From the NCBI GenBank assembly GCA_025331125.1, contig JAOALB010000184.1:1-64000 (forward strand): a stretch of 64,000 nucleotides of DNA, read 5' to 3'. Both the position numbers and the translations under genes were made by a program. Of the stretch, positions 46,116 to 57,291 are shown in pieces; position 1 is the stretch's first letter, and every line of letters begins with the position of its first letter. This DNA comes from Mycogone perniciosa. Its lineage: Eukaryota; Ascomycota; Sordariomycetes; Hypocreales; Hypocreaceae. Below the pieces are notes generated by a model. The model was not told the origin of the DNA, searched no databases, and saw nothing but the letters and a program-made list of their open reading frames with translations.

Positions 46116-47060
46116 ATGGACCCGGATAAGATGAACGAAAACAACAACGAGAACGGCTACGACGAAATCAATGATGATTCGGATGTCAAGTCTCTTCACT
46201 TTGACTCAGACTCAGACTTGGAGGACACGTCTGTGAGCATCGGACTGGACAAGACGGGAGAGCGCGGCAGCGGCTACCATACGCGCAACGATCCCTCAGC
46301 GCCATTGCAACGTGGAACAGTCACTGAGCGTCGAGGCATTATTGAAGTCCGATGCAAGTCTCGCGAGGTTATTCATGGTGTTTTGTCGCCCGACACCGAT
46401 GAGAACGCGACCCTTCTGATCTATGATTTGTACTTGGACACAACTCGAAAATCTCGACGCATTCTCTCTGCCACACTCGAGTTCGAGTTCAGCAGCTCCG
46501 CACCTGGAACTCCCGCACCCCAAGTCCAGGCCATTGCTCCAGCGGGCAGGGTGACGCTGCTCCCCTCAACCCAGGAGGAGTCGATGACTCGCGGAGCCGA
46601 AGCCACGGCTGGCGGGGGCCAATTTGGCGTCAATGTAGGCGGAACTGTCAAGTGGGAAAAGACGGTGACTCGCACAACCAGCGACGATGCCAGAGTGACC
46701 GGCCACATCTTCAGTGATGATTACGGAAAAGGAGTAGGGGCGAGTTGGGTTCTGCACGAGAACAAGACCATCAAATCAGGTGTGCCAAGCTTCCTTCGTT
46801 GCGCCATCCTGCTGAACCGTGGATACGACGACAACAACTTCCAGTGCAGGGTGAAGATCAAGGCGGAGGCGGACTGGAAATCGGAGATGGGCCGGCTGTT
46901 TGGCGCGACGCCTCCGGATGATCCAGTGCTCTTTGATCCCACCTTGCCGCCTACAAACAAGCTGCGCAAGTCTGGATATGACACGGAGAATCTTGGCGCA
47001 ATCGAGCTGGAGGACTTTGTTGACATTGTATTCCAAAAAGCCCTCAAAATGCCGAATTAG
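46116..47060 (+). CDS. Conserved-looking protein of unknown function (314 aa), Gly-rich core
   Basis: A single exon, no signal peptide or transmembrane helix. The N-terminal 60 residues are acidic and disordered. Residues about 72-150 look beta-rich. Residues 158-178 are Gly/Ala-rich (RGAEATAGGGQFGVNVGGTV) and are followed by alternating polar/apolar strands (VKWEKTVTRTTSDDARVTGH, ASWVLHENKTIKSGVPSFL). The C-terminus has PPDDPVLFDPTLPPTNKL and DTENLGAIELED. I recall similar unnamed proteins in other fungi but cannot name a family. The pattern could suit a beta-sandwich or membrane-inserting protein. It sits between the subtilase and the NLR-like gene, so an effector or protease-substrate role is possible. 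That is conjecture from position. Confidence 0.8.
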   Translation: MDPDKMNENNNENGYDEINDDSDVKSLHFDSDSDLEDTSVSIGLDKTGERGSGYHTRNDPSAPLQRGTVTERRGIIEVRCKSREVIHGVLSPDTDENATLLIYDLYLDTTRKSRRILSATLEFEFSSSAPGTPAPQVQAIAPAGRVTLLPSTQEESMTRGAEATAGGGQFGVNVGGTVKWEKTVTRTTSDDARVTGHIFSDDYGKGVGASWVLHENKTIKSGVPSFLRCAILLNRGYDDNNFQCRVKIKAEADWKSEMGRLFGATPPDDPVLFDPTLPPTNKLRKSGYDTENLGAIELEDFVDIVFQKALKMPN

Positions 47061-47656
47061 TCTTGGGTCTGCAAGGGCCGCATTCGCGTAATATCTCAGA
47101 TGGAATCCTCAGCATAGCCTAGTGGAGAAGTCGCTTGACAACGGAGAGATGGTATTAAATAGTACTCCGTACTCCGTATTAGTGCTACTACTAATAGTCC
47201 AGACTGTTACTATACTATAACAATGAAGACCAACAGCCCTATGGGTATCTGCCGAGAAACCCGAAAATGAGTGTTGGACGGGGTACTTGCGGATACCTAC
47301 AAGACACAAAAGAGCCCCCTTGTCTCCATTATCCCCTCTTTCAAGCCTCGTTCACGCCCTTCTTGACGCCCTTCAATCCCACTCAGCTCTATAAGCCACG
47401 CTCAGGTGCTCTGTTAGGCTGCATTAGTGTCGGCAGCTTGGATTACCAACATCCGTTCAGACGTTACAGCATTGAAGGATTTGTGGAGTATCCATCAGCC
47501 TGCGTTTCGACATATTTCGCTTCAAATACGAAGTATTTTGTACACCGTATGAATACATGAAGATGCTATGCAATACCCCGCAAGTATATCACACCCGCAG
47601 CAATGGCTTCCCTTGCCCTGGCAGTCACTCTCTAAACTGTTAACATTGGGGAAAAT
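47061..47656. other. Intergenic, no supported gene
   Basis: About 600 bp containing a doubled AGTACTCCGTACTCCGTATTAG motif near 47161-47182 and a pyrimidine-rich stretch (47320-47395) suitable as promoter of the NLR-like gene. Confidence 0.45.
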
Positions 47657-50600
47657 ATGTCAGACTCAGGCTCATCGTCAGCCTCCTCAGCTACAGACTC
47701 GCCGCGGGGTGGCTCCCCGGAACCACTGTCACTGCCGGCTTCAGAAACAGAGCCTGGCCCTGCGGATGAAGGACAAGTGATCTCAGAGACAGACCAACCT
47801 ACGGATGCAGAGCCCAACGTCCCGATCCCGGAGCCGGAGCCGGAGCCGGAAGCACATCCAGATGCCAAACCACTGCATATTACATGGAAGGGTGTCCTTC
47901 CCGAACCCTCGGAGGGGGAGACTCCACCTCCGCCTTCTATAGCTGTAGAGTGAGTGTTGAGTTGACAGATCCTCACCTATAAGTAGAAAAAAAGATTTCT
48001 GACATATAATCATGAACCTAGCTTGGTCGTTGTTCATGGGGTCTACGGAAACTGGGAAGATGAGGCACAAGCAGGACCTGGCTCAGGAGGCAGCGAATGG
48101 GTAACTGGGTATGCTGAGTCGCTGAACTCCGAATCCAGAATCCTCCGCTTTGAGTATGACGCTCTTCAGCTGTTTTCTGGTCATCGAAGTCGTGAGGCTA
48201 TCCGAAGCTGTGCCCTGAAGCTCCTTCGGGCGCTGTCGGCTGTGAGGCAAAATGAAACCAAGGTGTGTGAGCCCAAAGTGTCCGCGCCATCCCATAAATC
48301 ACTGTCGCGCTTTGACTGACTGCGCTCTCTAGAAACGATTAATCATGTTTGTTGCTCATGATATTGGAGGTATTATAGTCAAAGATGTGCGTTTTTTTAA
48401 TAAATTCCATCTGCCCTACCTCTACTTGTTGAAGCGGCAGACTAACATCTGTCCCAGGCTTTGGCGGTAGCGGCGCTTGATACAGCATCCTGGCAAGAGC
48501 TCTTTGAGATGAGTCGGATTTTGGTATGTATTTGTCGTTCCCAATATAGAAATATGCCACATCTAACATGCCAAAGCTCTTTACTGGTTGCCCTCATCGA
48601 AGTGCCAACAGTCTTGATATGGAAGAAACACTTTGTCGTTTCCTTTACGCCGACTACGATTCAGGCATTGCCGCAGTTCGTCCCTCGGCATCGTCGATTG
48701 CCGGGCTTGCAACAGCCGTCGTCGAAATCAACGGCTTATTCGTCGAGTCTAAAGTCCCCCTTCGCAGCAAGATCATCAGCATCTACAGTAGGCCGGACTG
48801 CGCCCAGAGTATCAATCAGGCAAGATATGACACGAGACTGTGGTTCCCCTAAGCCAATTCTAACATTGAGATCAAGGTTTTTGACAGCTATAGTGGGACG
48901 CTTGGAATCCCCTTGGAAAAGCGATTCTCAGAGTTAACTATCGGGGATAACCATTTTAGTGTTCTCGATTATCTCGGCAAGTTGGCGAACGGTATGTTTG
49001 TTCCAGATGATCTGAAATGACAACAAAGCATAAACTAATATCTTCTCATAGATCTGAATATCACTGTGGAGGCGAAGCAGCACAGATTCGAGCGAAAGCT
49101 CCTGTCTCTGGCGTCCCCCATTCACCCTTTCCAGACGGCACAGTCAGATAACCCCCTCGCCGAATCTGACCAATACAAGGCTTGGCTTGACCACTCGGGC
49201 GCCCAAATGCTTTATATCCATGGCACACACAGGGTTCGCGAAGCATCTGAGCAGGTATTTTATGCCGTCAATGATCATGCCGAAAATCGGGGCAGTCGCG
49301 CATCTGTGCTCTACTTCTCGTTCGATAGATGGGACGTGAGGTGCGACTCCATCAGAGACATGCTTTCCACATTCCTGGCGCAAATAATCTGCCAGACCCC
49401 AAGCTTGTCAGAATGGATCGAGGCACTCTATACCCGCCTTGATCACGAGCGCGGCTGGACAGAGGCGGATCTCGTTTATTGGTTTGAGCGGTTCAGGTAT
49501 GCCCTAAACGGCGACAGCGTCATGTGTGTCATCAACTACTTTGACGAGTGCACCAAGGGTTCTCGCAAGTTATTCCTTGACACTTTTGCATACTTCTCTC
49601 AGGCCAGCGAAGGTCTATGGAAAGTCGTTGTTACTAGCCACAAGCCCGGCGCACTGTTGGAAGAACTCTCCGACACCTCATGTGTGATCCTAAACCTTGA
49701 GGAATCGGGCCTGGAAACACAATATGCTGCCGATTTTGAGAAGGACATGACACGCTTACTGAAGCTTCGACCGGAGCTCCTGGTACAGGACAGTTTGGTC
49801 CGCAAAGAACTACAAAGCGTCGACGGGCTTGAGCCTTTAGCTCAACATATTATCCACGAGCAAGCACGAGTGAGGCGCGAATGGCCTGATGAGACCTCAA
49901 TACAAGAGCTTTTCGAGTCGTTGAAGCTTGTTCCTGACGCAACTCGGGAGGACGACTTTTTGGAACAGCTATTAGAATGGGTGCTGAGAAAGATTCCTGA
50001 ACAGGAAACTCTTCGAAGAGTATTATCGTGGCTTCTCTACGCCGTACGGCCACTCACAATATGGGAACTTGCAACCGTTATTTATCTAGGATCAGAGCAT
50101 GATAAAGGAGGCCATGCATCACCTAGCTCGCTGATACTAGAGGATCTAATCTCCAAGGTTCAAACATGGTTTGCTGGAATCATTGAGATAGACCAAAACG
50201 AGATCAAGGTTCGGCATCCACGCCTCAGAAATATACTGATGGGTAAGAGCACAGCAACGAGAGCACCTGGAGGGTCAAAATTCCTATGGGAAGAAGTAGA
50301 GATGACGGCTCATTTCGACATCGCCAATCTGTGTCTCGATTATCTCTCTCGACCTGGTGTGCTGGAACTCCTCGATAAGACGTTTCAAGTTGGAGATCCG
50401 GAAGCATTCGAAGCACCTATATTTGCTGATCGAGAAACCCTTTGTGCGTACGCCGTTCAAGCATGGATGCATCACTCGTCGCTTGGCTCACCAACTGCCG
50501 AGTTGACAAAACTGCTACCCCAAGAAGGAAGTTCTGATTTAGCACACAGCTGGGCCAGAGGCTATTGGGCCCTATCAAATCCGGTCACAAGAAGTACTGC

Positions 50601-53553
50601 CTATTTTGGAACTCTGTTTCCTATTTTTGCTGGACTCGGGATACTTGGCGTGGTTGAGCCTCGAGATGAGAAAGATGCGCACCAAGGCATACTTGAGGCC
50701 GCCATCAAAGGTCAATTCAAGACTGTTCAAGCTCTGCTTGAGAAGTTCAAGTTCTCGGAATCTGAGCTCCTGGATATCCTAGTGGCTGCTGCTTCCTCTG
50801 GAGACGAGATGATGCTACTCGAGTTGGTTGACTACATCACACGCAATAGCACCAGTCCCGACAGCATTCCGTGGCCGCCCGTCCTTGTTTTTAGAGCAGC
50901 GTGGCTGGGCCTCGACCGTTTCGCCGACAAGTTACTCCAGTTGGGCTGTTCAGCCGATCCGAACGTCGAGTGGATGTCTATCATACAGACGTCACCTCTG
51001 GGCATGGCTGCGCGCAACTTTCATGCCGAAACTGTCCGGGTTCTTCTCAGACATGGTGCCAATATCAACTTCCGCAACGATAAGGAGAGGACTCCGCTGC
51101 ATCTTGTTGCCGACCAGGGATACGCAGAAATAGCCAAGATTCTTGTAGAGGATGGGAAGATCGACCTAGAGGTCGTTGACGACAGCGGCTTCACACCACT
51201 CTACTTAGCAGCCTTATGGGGCCACCATCGAGTTGTGGAAACGCTGCTACAGATTGGAGCGGATCCCAATATGGGTATCCAGCCGGACGTCAATTCAGGC
51301 AAGTGGTCGCCTCTTGTTGTCGCGTCCGATGACGGATACAAGAGATCGGTAGAGCTCCTGCTGGAGAAGAAAGCGAACCCAAACATCAGTGGCCCTACTG
51401 AGATCGGAACGCCATTGCGATACGCTGCTGTCAAAGGCCACATGGACATTTGCAATATGCTTCTCGCTAGTGGTGCTGATCCCAACAGCTCACTCATCAG
51501 CCCCCCGATCCTCATCCAAGTTGTGAATGATCAAGAATTAAGCGCGAACCAACTCGAGGTACTCGATCTGCTGCTGTCGCACAGTGCGGATTTGAATGCA
51601 AAAGACTCCGACGGAACACCTGTATTGATTCATGCTGTGAGAAGCAAGGATGAGGATATCGTCCGGCGTCTTTTGGACCACGGCGCAGATGTCAACGCTC
51701 TGGATTCCGTAAGCAACGGAGCACTCTATTATGCCGCTTCGGACGGCTCACTTGACCTCGTTAAGCTCCTGCTAGAGAAGAACGCGGCAGTGAATGCAGT
51801 GAATGAGAATGGCGTGTCACCTTTATACTTCGCTGTTCCCGACCCTGAAATCACCCGTGTACTGCTCGAGAAAGGCGCCGATCCGGATCTCAGCGTAAAC
51901 AGCGGGTTCACGGCGCTGATGTTCGCAGCTTGGTCCAACCATATCACAAGCCTGGAGCTTCTCTTAAAACACAACGCCACGGTCGACATGGAGTACGGCG
52001 ACGACGATGAATATATGAACGGATGGACAGCCCTGACGTGTGCAGCAACCTACGGGTCCGAGGATGGAATCAGAATCCTTGTGGAGAATGGAGCTGATCT
52101 TCGACATAAATCAACAGCTGGTGTTCCTATCCTCCATGTAGCCGCGCCAAATGCGACACTCTCAGGCGTGTTAGAGTTTCCATCCAAAATCGATCTCGAT
52201 GTCGTTGATAAGGATGGCAAAACGGCGCTCCATCTTTCAGGCGTGTCAATAACAAACGTCAAGCGTCTCGTCAACGCTGGAGCCAGCCTGGATATCCAAG
52301 ATACCGTCACGGGTGATACTCCGCTGACAATGGCAGCCTACTCCGGCGATCTAGAGCGTGTACAGTATCTTTTTAAGCATGGCGCCAGCATCAACCTTGG
52401 ATCGCCAGCTGATGGTACGGCTCTTCACCAAGCTTGCCGGAAGTCGCATATGGATATCATGAAGTTTCTGGTCGAGAACGGCGCCGACGTAAATCAGCCA
52501 TGTGACGGTCTTCCTGGCACCCCTCTGCAGGCGGCATGCATGCAGTTTTCTTCCAATTCTCCGCGTCTCGTCGACGAGACAGTCAACTATCTGCTCGAAC
52601 ATGGGGCAGATGTGACCGTCGAGGGTGGCTTGTTGGGCTATGCCATCAACACAGCGGCCTTGGCTGGGACTCCAAGCCTCATCAACCTCTTCCTTGACAA
52701 GGGAGCGAAGGTTAACGTCAGCGATAGCATGGGCCGTATGCCAATACACCTCGCAGCATTCAACGGTATCGAAAATTTTGAGGCGATCCTCGACGCAGGA
52801 GGCAACATCAGTGATTGCGACAAAACGGGCCGAACGGCTTTGCATTGGGCAGTTCAGCCAGGGCGACTTCAAGTTGTGGAAAAGATCATCTCACTCTTGC
52901 CCAACAAGGAGGCCATTGACGCCCCAGATATTGATGGTTGGACGCCTCTCTGCTGGGCAGCACGGGGGACTGTGTCATGGATGGGTGAAGAACTACCGAG
53001 CGAGCCAGGAGATCAACTCACAGTGATGAGGCTTCTGATCGAGAAGGGTGCCAACCGATCTGTCATCGTGTCCGTTGGGGACCAGAAGTGGACGCCTCTT
53101 AAGATTGCCCGGTACTCTGGACAATCCTCAGAGGTGATTGAGCTACTGAAGCACGGCCTCAATCCCAAGAATGCAGGCGAGGAAACAGAGAATGGCCCTT
53201 CCGCGGAGGAGGCAGAGGAAGACAAGTCCAAGACAGCCAACGAGAAGAATTCATACTGCGATGCATGTCGATGTGTAAGTATCTGCTAATCTTCTTCCTT
53301 ACTTGTGGTTGGCCTGAAGACTAACTGCATATTACAGGCTATCCGTGGCTTCGCATATACCTGCAAGTCCTGCTTCAAATTTGACTTCTGCTTCAAGTGT
53401 TATCCTCGCAGAGAGCTCATTCACACGTGGCCCGATCACCTGTATGAGCCAAACGGACCAGAATGGGACAATGCGTCCGAGGCCGAGGCTAATGACGATG
53501 AAGACGATGCGCACTCAGAATCAAGTGCCTCATCGGACTCTGATTCAGATTAG
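47657..53553 (+). CDS. NLR-like protein: pseudo-hydrolase, degenerate NACHT, ankyrin array, ZZ finger
   Basis: Eight exons (47657-47949, 48022-48262, 48333-48386, 48458-48523, 48577-48819, 48877-48991, 49052-53274, 53338-53553) give 1816 residues in phase. One intron, 48820-48876, appears to be GC-AG (CAG/GCAAGA). Domains: acidic Pro/Glu leader; alpha/beta-hydrolase-like domain (about 98-335) with VVVHGVYGNW, but with AHDIGG (Asp188) where the family has GxSxG; a NACHT-like region (about 365-700) with Walker B VMCVINYFDEC (about 494-504), while the P-loop site reads IHGTHRVREAS, without GK[ST]; about twenty ankyrin repeats (about 880-1705); and a C-terminal ZZ zinc finger (about 1738-1780: CDAC, CKSC, CFKC, HTWPDH) before an acidic tail. 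The layout is that of fungal NLR-like immune receptors. Loss of two enzyme motifs suggests a scaffold or sensor. Confidence 0.9.
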
Positions 53554-53712
53554 GAGTCAGTCATCATTATGGCAAGCTAGGATCGGATGAAGTATATGAG
53601 ACATATGGTATTGGAAGGTAATCGGTGGGCACAATAGGCCAAAGCATCTGTAGAATTCACGATTATACCAAAGAGGACCGCGCTGAACAAAAGACATCTG
53701 TGATGGACCTTT

Positions 53713-54354
53713 TTACTCTGTCGAAGTGCTCGAATTTACGGGAACAACTCCAAGTTCCCCCAGTATTTCCATCATGGCCTTTTGCAATAGGTCCTCCACG
53801 CTGTCACTTCGCCACTTCTCATCCTGCGGGCTGACCTCTGAAGTAATCAGACAATGTTCCAATGTCTTGCTGTTCACCACCAGTTGCGGCGAAGAGGACG
53901 CAACCTTCATTCTCAAGCCATTCAAGATGTTTTGCAGATGCTGAGCCGCCTTGCCGCCGCCTCTCCCTCCGTATGAAACGATAGCGGCAGGCTTCCCTTT
54001 CCATTCGTGATACAGATAATCGAGGGCGTTCTTCAGACTTGCAGGAATGCTCCAGTTATACTGGGGAGTCACAAAGATAAATGCATCATATTGACGCACA
54101 GTGGCCGACCATTTCCTCGTGTGTTCCTGTGTGTAATGTGCTGTGGGATTGTCTGATGGAAGATGGGAGGGAACAGCCAGCTCATCGTAGAGAGGCAGCG
54201 ACTGGTCTACGAGGTCGAGTGTATGGAGAGTTACCCCTGGGCAAGGATTTCTCGTATTCAGAATACTACACACGTATTGTGTGATGAACGGATTGAGGCG
54301 CGGCGTTCTGGTACTGCGTGTTACAACCGCAATCGTATCTGTTCGAGGCTCCAT
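53713..54354 (-). CDS. NADPH-dependent FMN reductase family protein
   Basis: A single exon encodes 213 residues. It has a flavodoxin-like fold typical of the NADPH-dependent FMN reductase family: beta-1 and phosphate loop TIAVVTRSTRTPRLNPF, the central AFIFVTPQYNWSIPASLKNALDYL motif (about 93-115) that contacts FMN, and AAIVSYGGRGGGKAAQ. Members reduce flavins, quinones, chromate or azo compounds with NAD(P)H, and the substrate is not predictable. It is divergent from the dynactin gene across 544 bp. Confidence 0.93.
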   Translation of the reverse strand: MEPRTDTIAVVTRSTRTPRLNPFITQYVCSILNTRNPCPGVTLHTLDLVDQSLPLYDELAVPSHLPSDNPTAHYTQEHTRKWSATVRQYDAFIFVTPQYNWSIPASLKNALDYLYHEWKGKPAAIVSYGGRGGGKAAQHLQNILNGLRMKVASSSPQLVVNSKTLEHCLITSEVSPQDEKWRSDSVEDLLQKAMMEILGELGVVPVNSSTSTE

Positions 54355-54898
54355 GATCTCGGGGCAAATTGCAGAGCACTAATAGTAGAGAGAGAATCAG
54401 TGAAGAGTTGACGACACTATTGATTCATAAGTCTTGGTCTCGGGAGCTTCAACATTTGTGCATTTGTTCATACTCCTTGCTTCGAGCAACACTGCCAATT
54501 CAGCACCGCTCTCGCGATGTGATCTCGAGGCTCCTCGGCGGATATTGCGGACGATGCGGGTAATGCGGAGATTAGACAGGCACTCATATTGCTTCTGATA
54601 CTTGCCTGATGCCTCGATTTCTGCCAATTTCCGAATCCATCTCCTATCTATTTCTCTGTCATGACGGAGTTATCTGGTATGGCTCATAGTGATGAGGAGT
54701 GATGAATGGAAGATGGAGTGGCAGCAGTGCAAGGCCTTTACTCCGTAAAGTGCTCCGTACAGTGGGCTAAATAGGCTATAGCTCCAACTGCCCCACCATG
54801 AATGAACCGCTAAAGAGAGTGCATCACTTCGTTTGATATCAACGTCAACACCATCACAGAAAGTCCCCCAAAGCCATCTCAGTGACAAAACCCCCATC

Positions 54899-55579
54899 AT
54901 GGCGTCGCGCCGTCCAGCAAAAGGCGATTATATCGAGACCGTAATCAGTTCCCCCTTTCATCTTCATAGCCCAACCTACCAGATGCCAGCTTCGCTAACG
55001 CGCAAGACCTCTTAGGACACGGGCAACAAAGTCGCCCGCAAAGCCGTCCTTGTCGGCACGCAGAACATCATGCTGGGCGGCAAAACCGTCATCCAGCCCG
55101 AAGTCATGATCCGAGGCGACCTCGTCCGCACTGTTCCCCCCTCGGCCCCGTCAACCGGAGGAACCGCCGCTCCGCCAAACACCACCGCCGTGGCCATTGG
55201 CCGATACTGCTTCCTGTCGCGCGGTGTGCTGCTCCGACCTCCCGGACGAATCTACAAGGGCATCTTCACGTACATGCCTCTGCGGATCGGTGACCACGTC
55301 TTCGTCGGACAAGGAACCGTGGTGCAGGCCGCGAGCATAGGCAACCACGTGTCCATCGGGAAGAATTGCACCGTCAACGAGTTTGCTATTATCAAGGACT
55401 ACGTTAAGATCCTGGATGGAACGATTGTGCCCGCCAACATGGTCATTCCAAGCTTCTCTATCGTGGCCGGCCAGCCGGGACGAGTGGTGGGGGAATTGCC
55501 GGATGGCGCGCATGAGGAGTTTGAGTTGAGGGATCTGTACAAGACTGTTGGGAATAATCCTCAGCCAGTTGCCGCATGA
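54899..55579 (+). CDS. Dynactin subunit p25 (DCTN5-like)
   Basis: Exons 54899-54940 and 55016-55579 encode 201 residues. The 75-bp intron follows codon 14. The protein is a left-handed parallel beta-helix built of hexapeptide repeats (VIQPEVMIRGDL, VAIGRYCFLS, RIGDHVFVGQGTVVQAASIGNHVSIGKN, CTVNEFAIIKDYVKI), with the MLGGKTVI opening typical of dynactin p25. It belongs to the pointed-end complex of dynactin, which helps dynein bind early endosomes in hyphae. This is a conserved single-copy gene. Confidence 0.95.
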
Positions 55580-56835
55580 ACGAACGCCAATGGACGAATG
55601 ACTGATGTTTGAACGAAACGATAGCTGTCAGAGGCATTGCCAATATGAGCTGCGCTGCCATTGGCATGTGCGCCAGGATCCTCGACAAGCTACGACAGGA
55701 CACTTGCGATAGGCTAGCCGGGCCAAGGATGGATGGAGGACGTTTTTTCCCTTGCCTAGGCGACAGAGATAGGCGGATATGTGACTTTTACGTACCTTGT
55801 CCATCAACATCTGGTTTGCCAGCAGCCATGTTGAGTCCGCGATGCAACTCCAGCCCATCTGGACCAACTGCTCAAACCACCCGTGGTAGTAAGCCAGTTG
55901 AGCCTTTGCCAACAGGGCTTCTAGCCATCGTCGAGGAAGAAAAATTCAGCCTCGCCCGAGACGTGTAAAGTATGACGAAGCATAACCGGAGTGGGAAACC
56001 AGAGCCAAGAAGATGAGTTAGATGAAGGGAGACTAAAGAGGATTAAAATTTACTTGGAAACCTCGGAGGCGTCCAGGGTTCCATTTCATTCATGATCTGT
56101 GGTAACGGTCCAAAAGACTCAAAGTTGCCCTCTGCAGAAACCGATGTCGTACCATCGCTGAAACCGTCTCTGGGTCAAATGGAGGAACATCAGCAATGGT
56201 ATGAAGTACACATAGCAGAACGTCGCAGCAGAACGTCACGATACCACGTAAACATGATGTCACACCAGATGCACTGGATCCTCTCATTTTCTGAGGTTTG
56301 GCGAACGCTGATGATTTTTCAGTACCCCCCACCTTGTGGGTAACATCGTCAGGGTTTCCCGCATTAGATCACATCATAATAACGCATTCACCTAAGCGAG
56401 AGGGAGACAGGCATACCGAATGGCCGACATCTTCTCGGTGGCCGATTCGCGTACTGGTAGAGAGAGAGGTCGTCGTTTGTCGAGACCAGACCGACGTTTC
56501 GGCCAAGGTTCGTCCGATTCACTATACCATCAGATCGAGACGGTTTTCTGGAGAGATATCCTCTTATTTGTGCTTCGATGTGAAGCACGTCTTGGTGGGC
56601 AGAGGCCAAAACAACAATGAACAAAGTTAAAGACGTTCAGACTTTGGCGGCCTATGAAGGCACCGGTGTTTTATTATGCCGCTTCCTCGACGTCAATAAA
56701 GTACATGACGCATCACTTCTCAACTCCATGTCATTCTCATGTTTACCTCCATTTCTTCGATGTTTCTCTCCTGCTTTGCCGACCACATGTTTCGTAACCG
56801 CAAATCATCAGTCGCTCGAAATCCACATCACCAAA
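55580..56835. other. Intergenic, no supported gene
   Basis: Only short overlapping frames on both strands without domains or codon bias. Confidence 0.5.
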
Positions 56836-57291
56836 TGGAGCCACTAAAACGGGCCGGCCCGAGGAAACTGTTCAAGAGACGGAAACCTTCCGCTGGTGGC
56901 GTGAGTTGTCCTGTCAGTCTCTCAATCCATCTGCTCCGTACTTCGTATGTGTGATATGCGGAAGCATTTGCTAATAGCCCTCGAGCTTCCTCCAGGTCTT
57001 GTTCTTCCAGCTGGCAAAAAGCTGCGGCCAGCCCCGTCAACGCCGCCCCCATCATCCCCTTGCCTGTCAGGGCCCCATCAGGCCTTTGTCAATGAGCTCC
57101 ACATGAAACTTGAGCAAATCGCCCGGCGGGAGGGGCTTCGGCAAATGCGGGATGGCGGAGATATTGAGGTGGAAGAGCTTCGCTTCGGTTCCCCTCCTAT
57201 TGAAGCGAAAGAATCGAGAGCCGGATGGGTAACGAATACTACCGCGAGCGATCGTTTGCATATATCATTGTGGATTCAATTGGACAACTAA
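56836..57291 (+). CDS. Possible small spliced gene (uncertain)
   Basis: A basic 24-codon start (MEPLKRAGPRKLFKRRKPSA) can be joined across an intron ending CTAATAG (acceptor before 56981) to a frame encoding ELPPGLVLPAGKKLRP, then HQAFVNELHMKLEQIARREG and a short acidic helix. The second part reads like protein, but the donor (CTG/GTGGCG or GGC/GTGAGT) is ambiguous and only the weaker one keeps frame. No family recognised. Transcript data would decide. Confidence 0.22.
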
